A program made the position numbers and the translations under genes. Shown here in pieces: positions 25,470 to 33,975 of a stretch of 64,000 nucleotides of DNA (its first letter is position 1; each line of letters opens with the position of its first letter). This DNA is from Leptospira andrefontaineae (GTDB taxonomy: Bacteria > Spirochaetota > Leptospiria > Leptospirales > Leptospiraceae): assembly GCF_004770105.1 (NCBI RefSeq), contig NZ_RQEY01000012.1, positions 353,391 through 417,390 of the forward strand. Reading direction: 5' to 3'. The notes under the pieces are model-generated. The model saw only the letters and a program-made list of their open reading frames with translations. It ran no database searches and was not told the origin of the DNA.

Positions 25470-26751
25470 TATTGCAAAAGTAGAACCGTTAGAAAGTGCA
25501 GGTTCCGAGATCGGGACTTTAAGTTTTTATGAAAGGATTTTTTTCTCGGCTTTATCGGGAATGCAAAAGGGATCTTTGCGTATTCTTTTTCCGGACGGTG
25601 GGCAAAGATATTTAGGAAATCCTAATTCTTCTGATCCTCCCGAGTTCCATCATGCAATCCTGCAAGTGAAAAACAGAAAGTTTTTCAAGAAGTTGGTATT
25701 GTACGGAGACCTTGGGCTTGCAGAATCCTATATGGACGGGGACTGGGACACTGACGATATTCGAGCGATCATTTGTTGGTTCTTATTAAATATAGAAAGT
25801 ACACCTTCTGTTAGTGGTTCTAACAAAAATTTAATTCATCTTACATTAATGAATTTAGGGAATCGGCTTTTACATTTGTTCAGAAAAAATTCCATTCGAG
25901 GAAGTAAGAAAAATATTTCTGAACATTACGATCTAGGAAATGATTTTTATAAGAAGTTCTTAGATCCTACGATGACGTATTCTTGTGCCTATTTTTCAGA
26001 TCCAACGAGATCTTTGGAAGAAGCCCAGATCGCTAAAATCGAGAATCTTTGCAAAAAATTGAAACTCAAGGCTTCCGATCATTTACTGGAAATTGGAACC
26101 GGCTGGGGCGCCTTCTCCACTTATGCAGCTAAGAATTATGGGTGCAAAGTGACTTCTTATACAATCTCGGAAGAACAATACAAATTTGCAAAAATGAAAA
26201 TTTCCGACATGGGCTTGGAAGATAAGATAGAAGTCCGACTGGAAGATTATAGAAAAGTGGAAGGCTCTTACGATAAGATCGTGACCGTAGAAATGTTAGA
26301 AGCAGTAGGTCATCAGTATTTCGAGGACTTCTTTGCAATGTGTCATAGGGTTTTGAAAAAAGACGGACTGATGGCTCATCAGATTATTACCTGTCCGGAT
26401 TCTAGATACGATTCTTTTAGAAAGGGAGTGGATTTTATCCAAAAACATATTTTCCCTGGATCACTTTTGCCTTCTATTGCAAGGGTCAATGAAGCGATCA
26501 ATAAGACTGGTGATATGTTTCTCCACGAATTGGAAGATATAGGCAAATATTACGATCAAACTCTGATGTCTTGGCATAAGGGATTCGAAGAGAATATTTC
26601 TTCGATAAGAAGTATGGGCTATGATGAATCTTTTTTGCGTAAGTGGAGATATTATTTTTCGTATTGCGCTGCAGCCTTCCATATGAGAAATATCAGCGTG
26701 GTGCAGGTAGTATATACCAAACCGAATAATCTCGGATTGAATTCTCAGTGA
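25456..26751 (+). CDS. Cyclopropane-fatty-acid-synthase-type methyltransferase 1
   Basis: 431 aa, close to the CFA synthase length. The SAM-binding motif is LLEIGTGWGAFSTYAA (about residue 211) after the family block HYDLGNDFYKKFLDPTMTYSCAYF; VEMLEAVGHQYFEDFF and the C-terminal YFSYCAAAFHMRNISVVQ are also typical. It transfers a methylene or methyl unit from SAM to phospholipid acyl double bonds. Start TTG inside the DUF1365 stop region. It overlaps the DUF2062 gene by 4 bases. The precise product is not readable. Confidence 0.9.
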   Translation: MEGDNIAKVEPLESAGSEIGTLSFYERIFFSALSGMQKGSLRILFPDGGQRYLGNPNSSDPPEFHHAILQVKNRKFFKKLVLYGDLGLAESYMDGDWDTDDIRAIICWFLLNIESTPSVSGSNKNLIHLTLMNLGNRLLHLFRKNSIRGSKKNISEHYDLGNDFYKKFLDPTMTYSCAYFSDPTRSLEEAQIAKIENLCKKLKLKASDHLLEIGTGWGAFSTYAAKNYGCKVTSYTISEEQYKFAKMKISDMGLEDKIEVRLEDYRKVEGSYDKIVTVEMLEAVGHQYFEDFFAMCHRVLKKDGLMAHQIITCPDSRYDSFRKGVDFIQKHIFPGSLLPSIARVNEAINKTGDMFLHELEDIGKYYDQTLMSWHKGFEENISSIRSMGYDESFLRKWRYYFSYCAAAFHMRNISVVQVVYTKPNNLGLNSQ

Positions 26752-27230
26752 CAAAATTAGAAAACCAAGAATCGAAACTTTCTTTTTTAGCAAAAGCTAA
26801 AGTAAGGATCCTGGAAGAATTAAAAACCGGAACCAGTCCGGAAAAGATCGCACTATCTTTAGCAATTGGCGGGGCGATAGGTATTTTTCCTTTGATAGGG
26901 ACCACTATGGCATTATGCGCCTTCTTAGGTTTTATTTTAAGACTGAATCCTGTCTCAATTCAAATTGCAAATTATGCAATGTATCCATTTCAAGTTTTTC
27001 TAATAATCCCTTTCTTGAAATTAGGAGCTTATTTATCAGGCAAGGAGCAGGATTTGACCTGGGCGTATAAGCTTGTAGAAGGAGATAGTTCTCAGGTTTG
27101 GGAAGGTCTTTCTCATTCTGCAGGATATGCAGTTCTCGGTTGGACTTGTATGGTGCCTATTCCAGCAGGGATCTCTTACTTTCTATTAGTGATCCTGGTC
27201 AAAAAGACGAATCAAATCGTTCGTAAATAA
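26748..27230 (+). CDS. DUF2062 membrane protein
   Basis: 160 aa with two to three hydrophobic segments. The glycine-rich block LSLAIGGAIGIFPLIGTTMA followed by NPVSIQIANYAMYPFQVFL is diagnostic of DUF2062. The GTG start at 26748 overlaps the CFA-type gene stop (GTGA). Role unknown; often linked with lipid or envelope genes. Confidence 0.8.
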   Translation: MTKLENQESKLSFLAKAKVRILEELKTGTSPEKIALSLAIGGAIGIFPLIGTTMALCAFLGFILRLNPVSIQIANYAMYPFQVFLIIPFLKLGAYLSGKEQDLTWAYKLVEGDSSQVWEGLSHSAGYAVLGWTCMVPIPAGISYFLLVILVKKTNQIVRK

Positions 27231-27254
27231 ATCCATGTATATCGGAGAACTCTA

Positions 27255-28046
27255 ATGTACGAAAAAGCCGTGTCCTTAATGTTCAGTGCCTGGGTCGTTA
27301 TATTCTTTCTAATGAGTCTACTTTGGTTGATTGGAAAGCTGATCAAAAACTATTCGATCGTAGACGTGGGATGGGGACTTTGTATCTCCACGGTTGCAAT
27401 TGTATATTTTATCTTAGGCGATGCTTTTTCTGTGAGAAAGGCTATCTTTGCATTTATGGCAACTGTTTGGGGTTGGAGACTTTCTTATTTTATATTTACA
27501 ACAAGAGTTTTGACCGGACATGAAGACGCAAGATATACTGAATTTCGAAAGGATTATGGAGAACAGGTAGATCGAAAGTTTTTTATTAATGTATTCCAGT
27601 TCCAAGGAGTTCTAGGAACAATCTTAAGTCTTCCTTTTCTTTTTCCAGCTTTGAATCCTTCTATCCAAACGCATCCTTTAGAAGTGATCGGTCTTTGTGT
27701 TTTCGCAATTGGACTTTGGGGGGAATCAGTTGCAGATTTCCAATTAGCAGAATTCAAATTAGATCCTGCCAATAAAGGAAAAGTATGCGATGCTGGGCTT
27801 TGGAAATACAGTAGACATCCAAATTATTTTTTTGAATGGATCATCTGGATCTCTTTCGGCTTAGTTTCTCTTGCTTCTCCTTGGGGCTGGATCGGCCTTA
27901 TCTCTCCATTAGTCATGTTTATCCTTTTAACAAAGATCACCGGCATTCCTTTGAACGAGATCGGGCAATTAAGATCCAAAGGGAATTTATACTTGGAATA
28001 TAAATCCAGGACGAGTGCATTCTTCCCTTGGTTTCCCAAAAAGTAG
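27255..28046 (+). CDS. DUF1295 / steroid-5-alpha-reductase-like membrane protein
   Basis: 263 aa with about seven membrane helices. The C-terminal motif LWKYSRHPNYFFEWIIWISF is the NADPH/substrate signature shared by DUF1295, isoprenylcysteine methyltransferases and 5-alpha-reductases. In this operon it may reduce an unsaturated lipid intermediate. It starts 24 bp after the DUF2062 gene and is followed at 29 bp by a second CFA-type enzyme. Confidence 0.82.
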   Translation: MYEKAVSLMFSAWVVIFFLMSLLWLIGKLIKNYSIVDVGWGLCISTVAIVYFILGDAFSVRKAIFAFMATVWGWRLSYFIFTTRVLTGHEDARYTEFRKDYGEQVDRKFFINVFQFQGVLGTILSLPFLFPALNPSIQTHPLEVIGLCVFAIGLWGESVADFQLAEFKLDPANKGKVCDAGLWKYSRHPNYFFEWIIWISFGLVSLASPWGWIGLISPLVMFILLTKITGIPLNEIGQLRSKGNLYLEYKSRTSAFFPWFPKK

Positions 28047-28075
28047 ATTTGAATTAGAATATAGGAAAACTTACT

Positions 28076-29110
28076 ATGAGTCTGATCTATACCCTAATGG
28101 AAAAGAATGTTTTCCCGGATTGGTTGATCCGATTTAGGATACGACAACTTCTGCACCTTAGGCTTCGTATGGAAGATAAAGGGAGCCTCGAAAAGAATCA
28201 GGAACATCTGATTCAATATGTAAATTCCTTAAAACAATCTCCCATTGCAATTGATACACATGCTGCAAATGAACAACATTACGAAGTCCCTTCTTCTTTT
28301 TTCAAATTGGTGATGGGGAAGTATATGAAGTACAGCTCAGGTTACTGGACTTCTCCCGATATTGGAATTGACGAATCTGAAAGGACGATGTTGGGCCTTA
28401 CCTGCGAAAGAGCAGAACTAGAGAATGGTATGAATGTTTTGGATCTGGGTTGTGGTTGGGGCTCTCTTTCTCTTTATGTAGCGGAGAAGTATCCAAAATG
28501 TAAGGTGACAGGTGTTTCCAATTCCAAAAGCCAAAAGAAGTTCATAGATTCGGAAGCAAAGAAAAGAGGTTTAAAAAACCTGAATATTCTAACTGCGGAT
28601 ATGAATGTATTTAAGACTAACCTGAAATTCGATCGTATTATCTCTATCGAAATGTTAGAACATATGAAAAATTACGAGGTTTTATTTGGAAAGTTGGCGA
28701 GTTTCCTGAAACCAAAGGGAAAATTTTTCGTACATATATTCACCCACAAGAAATTTGCTTATCCATTCGATATTGTAGATGATACGGATTGGATGGCGAA
28801 ATACTTTTTTACGGGAGGGCAGATGCCTTCTCATGCTCTATTCTTATATTTTCAAAAAGATTTTCAGATCAGTAATCAATGGGTAGTAAACGGCAATAAT
28901 TATGCTCTTACTTCTGAAGCCTGGCTTTCCAACATGTACAAGAATAAGGAAGAAGTCCTTCAAATTTTAGGAGAAACCTACGGTAAGGAACAGGCAGTGA
29001 AATGGTTTGTTTATTGGAAAACCTTCTTCATGGCATGCGCAGAACTTTGGAAATATAATAATGGAGAAGAATGGATTGTCTCCCATTATCTTTTTGATAA
29101 GAGAAAGTAA
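28076..29110 (+). CDS. CFA-type SAM-dependent methyltransferase 2
   Basis: 344 aa. It has the SAM motif VLDLGCGWGSLSLYVA (about residue 120), HYEVPSSFFKLVMGKYMKYS before it and SIEMLEHMKNYEVLFGKL after. It is shorter and clearly different from the CFA-type gene at 25456, closer to the plant/eukaryotic-type branch (COG2230 relatives used for coclaurine-type N-methylation and related reactions). Two distinct CFA-like enzymes in one operon suggest two methyl or methylene transfers. Last gene of the unit. Confidence 0.82.
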   Translation: MSLIYTLMEKNVFPDWLIRFRIRQLLHLRLRMEDKGSLEKNQEHLIQYVNSLKQSPIAIDTHAANEQHYEVPSSFFKLVMGKYMKYSSGYWTSPDIGIDESERTMLGLTCERAELENGMNVLDLGCGWGSLSLYVAEKYPKCKVTGVSNSKSQKKFIDSEAKKRGLKNLNILTADMNVFKTNLKFDRIISIEMLEHMKNYEVLFGKLASFLKPKGKFFVHIFTHKKFAYPFDIVDDTDWMAKYFFTGGQMPSHALFLYFQKDFQISNQWVVNGNNYALTSEAWLSNMYKNKEEVLQILGETYGKEQAVKWFVYWKTFFMACAELWKYNNGEEWIVSHYLFDKRK

Positions 29111-29153
29111 AAATTACAGGCCTACAGTCTTTTCTTAAAGCCTGCAACTATAA

Positions 29154-29774
29154 TTACGCTTTTAATCCTGTGTATAAAAACTGGATTAAATCTTTAGTGA
29201 TCTTTCTTGCCTGTTTGATCTCTATAGATCGAAACATCATTTGTTGGCCGGATAATAGTACTGCAACTCCATGAGCCATGGTCCAAGCTGAGGTCGCTGC
29301 TTTTTCCGTATTTCCTTCCGGGATAAGTCCTGCTTTTTGACAGTCTCTGATGATCTCTACTATAATCTGAAATGTTTCATCCTCGGTTTTGATCAAAGAA
29401 TCGTATTTAAGATGGCTTTCGATCTGGTTTCCATACATGATCCGAAATAGATCAGGATTTTCTAATGCGAATTCCACATAGGAAACTCCGGATTCCCTAA
29501 AAAGGAGCAAAGGGCGTTTCTTATATTTTGATCTTAGCTTCTTTTGTCTTTCTGCTAAAATCTTAAATCCCTCCTCTGCGATGTCTGCATATAAGGATTC
29601 TAAATCTGGATAATGTCTATAGGGAGCAGATTGGCTTACTCCGGCCAGAGTCGCAGCTTTTCTCAGACTTAGGGCCTTATAACCTTCTTCTTTCAAGATC
29701 TTTATAGAGGCATCTAATAAGGCTCTTTTTAGGTCTCCGTGGTGGTATGAATTTTTTTCTTGGGAATTTTTCAT
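29154..29774 (-). CDS. TetR/AcrR-family regulator
   Basis: 206 aa. Helix-turn-helix at about 12-58 (KILKEEGYKALSLRKAATLA then VSQSAPYRHYPDLESLYADI), closest in style to the WHG/TetR_C_13-like regulators. It is divergent from the phytoene-desaturase-like gene with an 85-bp shared control region holding an inverted repeat; autoregulation and control of that gene are likely. It faces the end of the CFA operon. Confidence 0.88.
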   Translation of the reverse strand: MKNSQEKNSYHHGDLKRALLDASIKILKEEGYKALSLRKAATLAGVSQSAPYRHYPDLESLYADIAEEGFKILAERQKKLRSKYKKRPLLLFRESGVSYVEFALENPDLFRIMYGNQIESHLKYDSLIKTEDETFQIIVEIIRDCQKAGLIPEGNTEKAATSAWTMAHGVAVLLSGQQMMFRSIEIKQARKITKDLIQFLYTGLKA

Positions 29775-29775
29775 G

Positions 29776-29819
29776 TTGACATGTATTACATTAAAGGTTC
29801 TAATTATTAAACTTAATGT
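29776..29819 (+). promoter_or_regulatory. Promoter with inverted-repeat operator between TetR gene and oxidoreductase
   Basis: TTGACA (29776-29781), 17-nt spacer, TCTAAT (29799-29804) reads toward the oxidoreductase. ACATTAA (29788-29794) and TTAATGT (29813-29819) form an inverted repeat around the -10, a good place for the TetR protein to block transcription. A role is inferred from position. Confidence 0.5.
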
Positions 29820-29859
29820 GTTCAGTGTTCACATTGAATGCGAATGAGAGGTTTTGTCA

Positions 29860-31443
29860 ATGAATATTGATCAAGTAGGAAACGAATTCGATATTATATT
29901 TATAGGTTCCGGAATGGGAAGCCTAACAACTGCGAGTCTTTTGGCCCAATCCGCGGGTAAGAAGGTTTTGATCCTGGAAAAACATTTTCAACCGGGCGGT
30001 TTTACTCATGAATTCCAAAGAAAACAAGGAAAGTATCATTGGGATGTGGGAATTCACTATGTAGGCGATATGCATGAAGGTGGACTTTGTAAGAAGATCT
30101 CTGATAAGATCACTCGTGGGCAACTCGCATGGAAAAGAATGCCAGACCCTTTTGAACGTTTGGTTTTTCCTTCTCGAAAATTCGATATCTATGGAGATCC
30201 GGAAAAGTTCAGATCGGATCTAATTAACGAATTTCCAGAAGAAGAGGAAGCAATCGAAAGGTATTTAAAGGATATCAGAAAAATTTCAGTCCTTTTCGGA
30301 AAAGCAATCATGATGAGGCTTTCTCCTCCTCCATTGGATTCTCTCATTGGCATTTTGGGAGAAGGAAATGTAGTAACTCTCAAGGATTATTTCGATAAAA
30401 ATTTTAAGAGCGAGGACTTGAAGGGAATTTTAGCGGCCCAATGGGGAGATTATGGTCTTCCTCCATCTAAAGTTGCTTTTGCTATGCACGCAACACTCGT
30501 GCAGCATTATATCAACGGAGGTTATTATCCAGTGGGTGGCGCTGGTAAAATTTTCGATACGATAGAACCAATTCTTCAAGAAAATGGTGGTGCGGTCCTT
30601 TCTTCCGTAGAAGCAAAGGAAATCCTGATCAAGGATGGAAAGGTAGTAGGGGTTAAAGCAAAAGCGTTAAGAGGAGAAGGTCATGAGCGAGACTTCTACG
30701 CTCCGGTAGTGATCTCTTGCGCGGGAGCTTATCCTACTTATACAAAATTGATCCCTGATTCATTCCCGATTTCTTTCAGAAAGGATTTAAAGGATTTTTA
30801 TAATAGAGAAAGAATGACTACAAGTATTTGTCTCTATCTTGGTCTTTCAGAAAGTCCTGCAAAATTTGGATTTAGTGGGGAGAACTATTGGATTTTCTCT
30901 TCTCCGGATCATGATAAGAATTTTTCTGAAAGAAATGATTGGCTTTCTGAAAGTGATGAGATACCGAATCTATATCTTTCCTTCCCGAGTTTAAAAAATC
31001 CGGAAGCTAAATCTCATACAATGGATGTGATCACATTCACGGATTATTCTAATTTCGCAGAATGGAAGGACGAACCTTGGAAGAAAAGGGGAGAAGAGTA
31101 TAAGGAATTTAAGGAAAGGATCATAAATCGTATCCTGACCACATTAGAGAAAAGATTTCCTGGTCTAACTAAATTGGTGGAATTTGCCGAACTTTCTACT
31201 CCGATCACGAATGAACATTTTACTTCTCACCCGGATGGCGCAATCTATGGTTTAGCTTGTGTACCTGAAAGATATAAGAAGGAAAGAAGTCCTTGGTTTG
31301 ACGTAAGAACTCCTGTTGAGGGCCTTTATTTAACTGGGGCAGATGCTGCTTCTCCAGGAATAGCAGGTGCGATGATGGGGGGATTAGCAGCTGCTTTAGC
31401 AGTAACTGGAAATGCAAATCTACTGAGAGAATTGAGAAATTAG
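29860..31443 (+). CDS. Phytoene-desaturase/carotenoid-isomerase-like FAD oxidoreductase
   Basis: About 527 aa. N-terminal FAD motif FIGSGMGSLTTASLLAQSAG then LEKHFQPGGFTHEF; the C-terminal block LYLTGADAASPGIAGAMMGG is typical of the CrtISO/retinol-saturase branch of the CrtI family. It probably desaturates or reduces an isoprenoid or other hydrophobic substrate. The ATG at 29860 with GAGAGG upstream is preferred to a TTG at 29854. Regulated by the divergent TetR, and followed 9 bp later by a GDSL esterase, so the pair may handle one lipid substrate. Confidence 0.83.
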   Translation: MNIDQVGNEFDIIFIGSGMGSLTTASLLAQSAGKKVLILEKHFQPGGFTHEFQRKQGKYHWDVGIHYVGDMHEGGLCKKISDKITRGQLAWKRMPDPFERLVFPSRKFDIYGDPEKFRSDLINEFPEEEEAIERYLKDIRKISVLFGKAIMMRLSPPPLDSLIGILGEGNVVTLKDYFDKNFKSEDLKGILAAQWGDYGLPPSKVAFAMHATLVQHYINGGYYPVGGAGKIFDTIEPILQENGGAVLSSVEAKEILIKDGKVVGVKAKALRGEGHERDFYAPVVISCAGAYPTYTKLIPDSFPISFRKDLKDFYNRERMTTSICLYLGLSESPAKFGFSGENYWIFSSPDHDKNFSERNDWLSESDEIPNLYLSFPSLKNPEAKSHTMDVITFTDYSNFAEWKDEPWKKRGEEYKEFKERIINRILTTLEKRFPGLTKLVEFAELSTPITNEHFTSHPDGAIYGLACVPERYKKERSPWFDVRTPVEGLYLTGADAASPGIAGAMMGGLAAALAVTGNANLLRELRN

Positions 31444-31452
31444 AAAATTCTA

Positions 31453-32208
31453 ATGAAAGAGATCCCATTTTATACTACGAGCCTTCTATTATCCCCGTTA
31501 CTTTTATGGCAGGGGTTGAAGGCTCGTAAAACGATCCCTCGTTTGCCGGAAGCTTCCGGTCCGGACTTTGGGGAATTTCCTGGTTCTAATCCATTCCACC
31601 TTTTGGTTTTGGGAGAATCTACTGTCGCAGGTGTGGGAATTCCCGATTATAAAAGTTCTTTGACCGGGCAAATTGCCTCTGCTCTTAAAAGCAAGAGTGG
31701 GAGAAAGATCTTTTGGAAGGCGATCGGACAAAGTGGGATCACTCTAAAAGAGGCAAAAGTGAAGTTTGGATCTCGTTTACCTGAATCCTTTCCTGATGCG
31801 ATCGTTCTTGCTTTGGGTGCAAACGACGTAGTAAAATTAAACTCTCAGAAAAAATGGTCTGATGATCTGCAAGACTTGATTGGCGTTTGTAGATCTAAAT
31901 ATCCGAATGCTCCGGTCTTTATTGCAGGAGTTCCTCCTCTTGGGATTTTCCCTGCCTTGCCGAAGACTATGAGATTTATTTTGGGTTGGAAAGCTAGACA
32001 TTTAGACCAGGCTTCTTCCTATCTTTCCGCGAAGTTAGAAAATGTATTTCATATCCCAATGAGAAAGATCGGATCTCTTTCTCCGGAAGGGATCTTTTGT
32101 TCGGACGGATTTCATCCTTCTATAGAAGGATGTTCTATTTGGGGCGAAGAAATTGCAGATTCTATTTTGGCTGAAGCGGTAAACAATTTTTCTAAGAAAA
32201 ATTTGTAG
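31453..32208 (+). CDS. SGNH/GDSL-family esterase or lipase
   Basis: 251 aa. Catalytic Ser in LVLGESTVAGVG (block I), Gly near SG-ITLKEAK, Asn in LALGANDVV (block III) and the Asp-His pair in CSDGFHPS (block V) are all present. The N-terminus has a hydrophobic segment (about 8-20) that may be an anchor. It is 9 bp downstream of the CrtI-like gene. The stop lies in the 32203-32220 palindrome. Confidence 0.85.
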   Translation: MKEIPFYTTSLLLSPLLLWQGLKARKTIPRLPEASGPDFGEFPGSNPFHLLVLGESTVAGVGIPDYKSSLTGQIASALKSKSGRKIFWKAIGQSGITLKEAKVKFGSRLPESFPDAIVLALGANDVVKLNSQKKWSDDLQDLIGVCRSKYPNAPVFIAGVPPLGIFPALPKTMRFILGWKARHLDQASSYLSAKLENVFHIPMRKIGSLSPEGIFCSDGFHPSIEGCSIWGEEIADSILAEAVNNFSKKNL

Positions 32209-32220
32209 GAGCTCCTACAA
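32203..32220. repeat. 18-bp perfect palindrome of the GTAGGAGTTCC family
   Basis: TTGTAGGAGCTCCTACAA, overlapping the esterase stop codon. Half-copies or variants occur at 15108-15117 and 48698-48710, as well as at the GGTAGGAACTCC sites. Could be a protein-binding site or repeat seed. Confidence 0.55.
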
Positions 32221-32295
32221 GATTAGTCCAAGAATATTAGTTGCGAGCATGATGTTTTTGTGATATAGAAATTTTCGAGGTTCCCACGGGCCACT

Positions 32296-32320
32296 CCCCC
32301 CTCCCAAAGCAGGGTGGGGG
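32296..32320. terminator. GC-rich hairpin downstream of GDSL gene
   Basis: CCCCCCTCCC, loop AAAGCA, GGGTGGGGG, with one internal T-T mismatch, followed by CGGTTTTGC. The stem is strong but the T run is short. It lies between convergent genes and could end transcription from 31453. Confidence 0.5.
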
Positions 32321-32338
32321 CGGTTTTGCAAAATTTCT

Positions 32339-33094
32339 CTAATAATTCAGTTTTAAGATCCGGATCTCTTTTTCTTCGAAGCGGAGAGTTTCTTTGAGCT
32401 GGTTAAATCTTTCCGCAGAGAAAGGAGACTCTGGAGAGCGGAGTTCCTTTTTCAACTTTAGAACTTCTTCATATAATTCGAGTAATTCCAAAGTGTTTCC
32501 CTTTGCTTCTTTTGAATAAAGCGCACGGAACATAGGCCCGATCCTGGAAGGGATGTCCGAGTTAACGATTTCTGCGATCCCAAGATCTTCGATATGTCGG
32601 AACATCCAATTTTGGAGATAGACTGTCAGAAGTCTTTCCATTCTGACCACATCTTCTTTAGTATTGCGTGGAACGATCCCTTTGTAGAATCTATATCGTT
32701 TTCTTAAATATTTGCCTGCGGTGTTTCCATCGATCGGCTCTGATTTAAGTTTGTCCCATTCTTCTTTAATGACCGGAAAGTATTCTGATCCGAAATAAGG
32801 TTCGCCAAGTTCGCAAATATGAATGGCTCCAGGGTCGTAACTTCTCATTCTGGTGCGGAATCCGTCCCAGTCTGCTGCCAGTAAATTGACCTGTCCCTGG
32901 CTTTGGAGTGGTTCCATAGCCTTGTTGATCTCTCGGATAAAATTCCCTTTGAGCTGATCGGAAGGATCAGCAAGCACTAGGAAGTTGAAGTCGGAGGATT
33001 CGTCTCCTTCTCCTCTTTGTCTAGAACCGAAAAATATAAGTTCAAATGGTTTTAGGGAGGAGACGCTGGATAGATTTTCTTTAATTCGTTCCAT
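32339..33094 (-). CDS. Nucleotidyltransferase-fold protein with HEPN-like C-terminus
   Basis: 251 aa. The N-terminal Pol-beta-type motif is FGSRQRGEGDESSDFNFLV: the GS is present, but the usual second acidic residue of DxD is Asn (DFN), so catalysis is doubtful. The middle and C-terminal parts are helical (LRKRYRFYKGI, RMERLLTVYL) as in HEPN or substrate-binding helical domains. Stand-alone; no matching small partner of a MNT/HEPN toxin-antitoxin pair was seen next to it. Confidence 0.65.
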   Translation of the reverse strand: MERIKENLSSVSSLKPFELIFFGSRQRGEGDESSDFNFLVLADPSDQLKGNFIREINKAMEPLQSQGQVNLLAADWDGFRTRMRSYDPGAIHICELGEPYFGSEYFPVIKEEWDKLKSEPIDGNTAGKYLRKRYRFYKGIVPRNTKEDVVRMERLLTVYLQNWMFRHIEDLGIAEIVNSDIPSRIGPMFRALYSKEAKGNTLELLELYEEVLKLKKELRSPESPFSAERFNQLKETLRFEEKEIRILKLNY

Positions 33095-33141
33095 GGCTTA
33101 GATTGCTTTCGTCTCTAGTCTAGGATTATTAGAAGATATTA

Positions 33142-33348
33142 TTATTCGAAAAACAAACGCATCCTGGAAAGATTTTCCAAAATTGCTTTGTAGGCCCGAT
33201 CTCTATCTTCCGGATCTCCGAAGGGCAGCGATTTTACGTGGTTGAAGTCATGGTAGGTGATCTCTATGGAGTTTGCCGCCATGTTCTTTTTGATGGAGGA
33301 GATATAGTCTAGATTAATGACCTCGGTATCCCCCAATTTTAACCACAT
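33142..33348 (-). CDS. Small conserved-looking protein, unknown
   Basis: 68 aa: MWLKLGDTEVINLDYISSIK then a beta-rich stretch and a C-terminal helix (RAYKAILENLSRM). This resembles small single-domain PH-like proteins that carry a residue-accessible beta sheet. No signal peptide or metal motif. Separated by 47 bp from the nucleotidyltransferase gene in the same direction. Confidence 0.55.
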   Translation of the reverse strand: MWLKLGDTEVINLDYISSIKKNMAANSIEITYHDFNHVKSLPFGDPEDRDRAYKAILENLSRMRLFFE

Positions 33349-33426
33349 TCTATTTTATCCCCGGGATCTCTTCTCCCCGCCGGATAACATACTTTCCGGA
33401 TCAAAATCGGTCAAGAAAATACACTG

Positions 33427-33975
33427 TTAAAACGCTTTTATTCCCCGGCTTACGAATTCATGGAATTCTTTTCCTAATTCCGCAGTGCCCAATCCCTTTT
33501 TGTTTTCCAATTGGGTTTCGAATACGAATATGAACGCTTCCTTTTGCCATTCCCAACGGACGTAACATTTTTCAGCTCCGGATCCTTTGGCGCAGCCTGA
33601 GAATACCGTTGCTCTGGAATTTTCTCCCATTGGGAAATATTGAAATTGTCTGGTATTGAATTTTGACTGGTCCGTTTCGGATACCAATTGTCTGAAATCG
33701 TTTGAATTATCCTCGGTGTACGAAGAGGCCCGGAAACTTTCGAAATTGGAATTCGTGTCGGCTACTTTACATTCGTAGAATAGGCCCCTAGCGAATAATC
33801 TTCCTGAGTTAAGTAAAACCGAATGGCCGCCTGTATAATATACTACATCGTAATTGAGTCGAAGTGCCGACGGATTTTCAGCTACGACCGAGGTCGGATT
33901 CTCTTGGTGGCTTTTGCATTCTGAGAAGGCCAGTGCGGTTATGAGTAGAATGAGGACTTTAAAAACCGATCTCAT
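33427..33975 (-). CDS. Lipoprotein of unknown function
   Basis: 182 aa starting at the ATG at 33975 (MRSVFKVLILL), which has AAGGAG 7 nt before it; the longer open frame upstream reads over the aminomutase 3' end. Lipobox ALAFSEC gives an acylated Cys at about residue 20. The mature part is beta-rich with two more Cys pairs of positions (FYECKV, FSGCAKGSGAEKC). Its start overlaps the 3' end of the kamA-like gene by 17 bases, so the two are probably co-transcribed. Confidence 0.72.
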   Translation of the reverse strand: MRSVFKVLILLITALAFSECKSHQENPTSVVAENPSALRLNYDVVYYTGGHSVLLNSGRLFARGLFYECKVADTNSNFESFRASSYTEDNSNDFRQLVSETDQSKFNTRQFQYFPMGENSRATVFSGCAKGSGAEKCYVRWEWQKEAFIFVFETQLENKKGLGTAELGKEFHEFVSRGIKAF

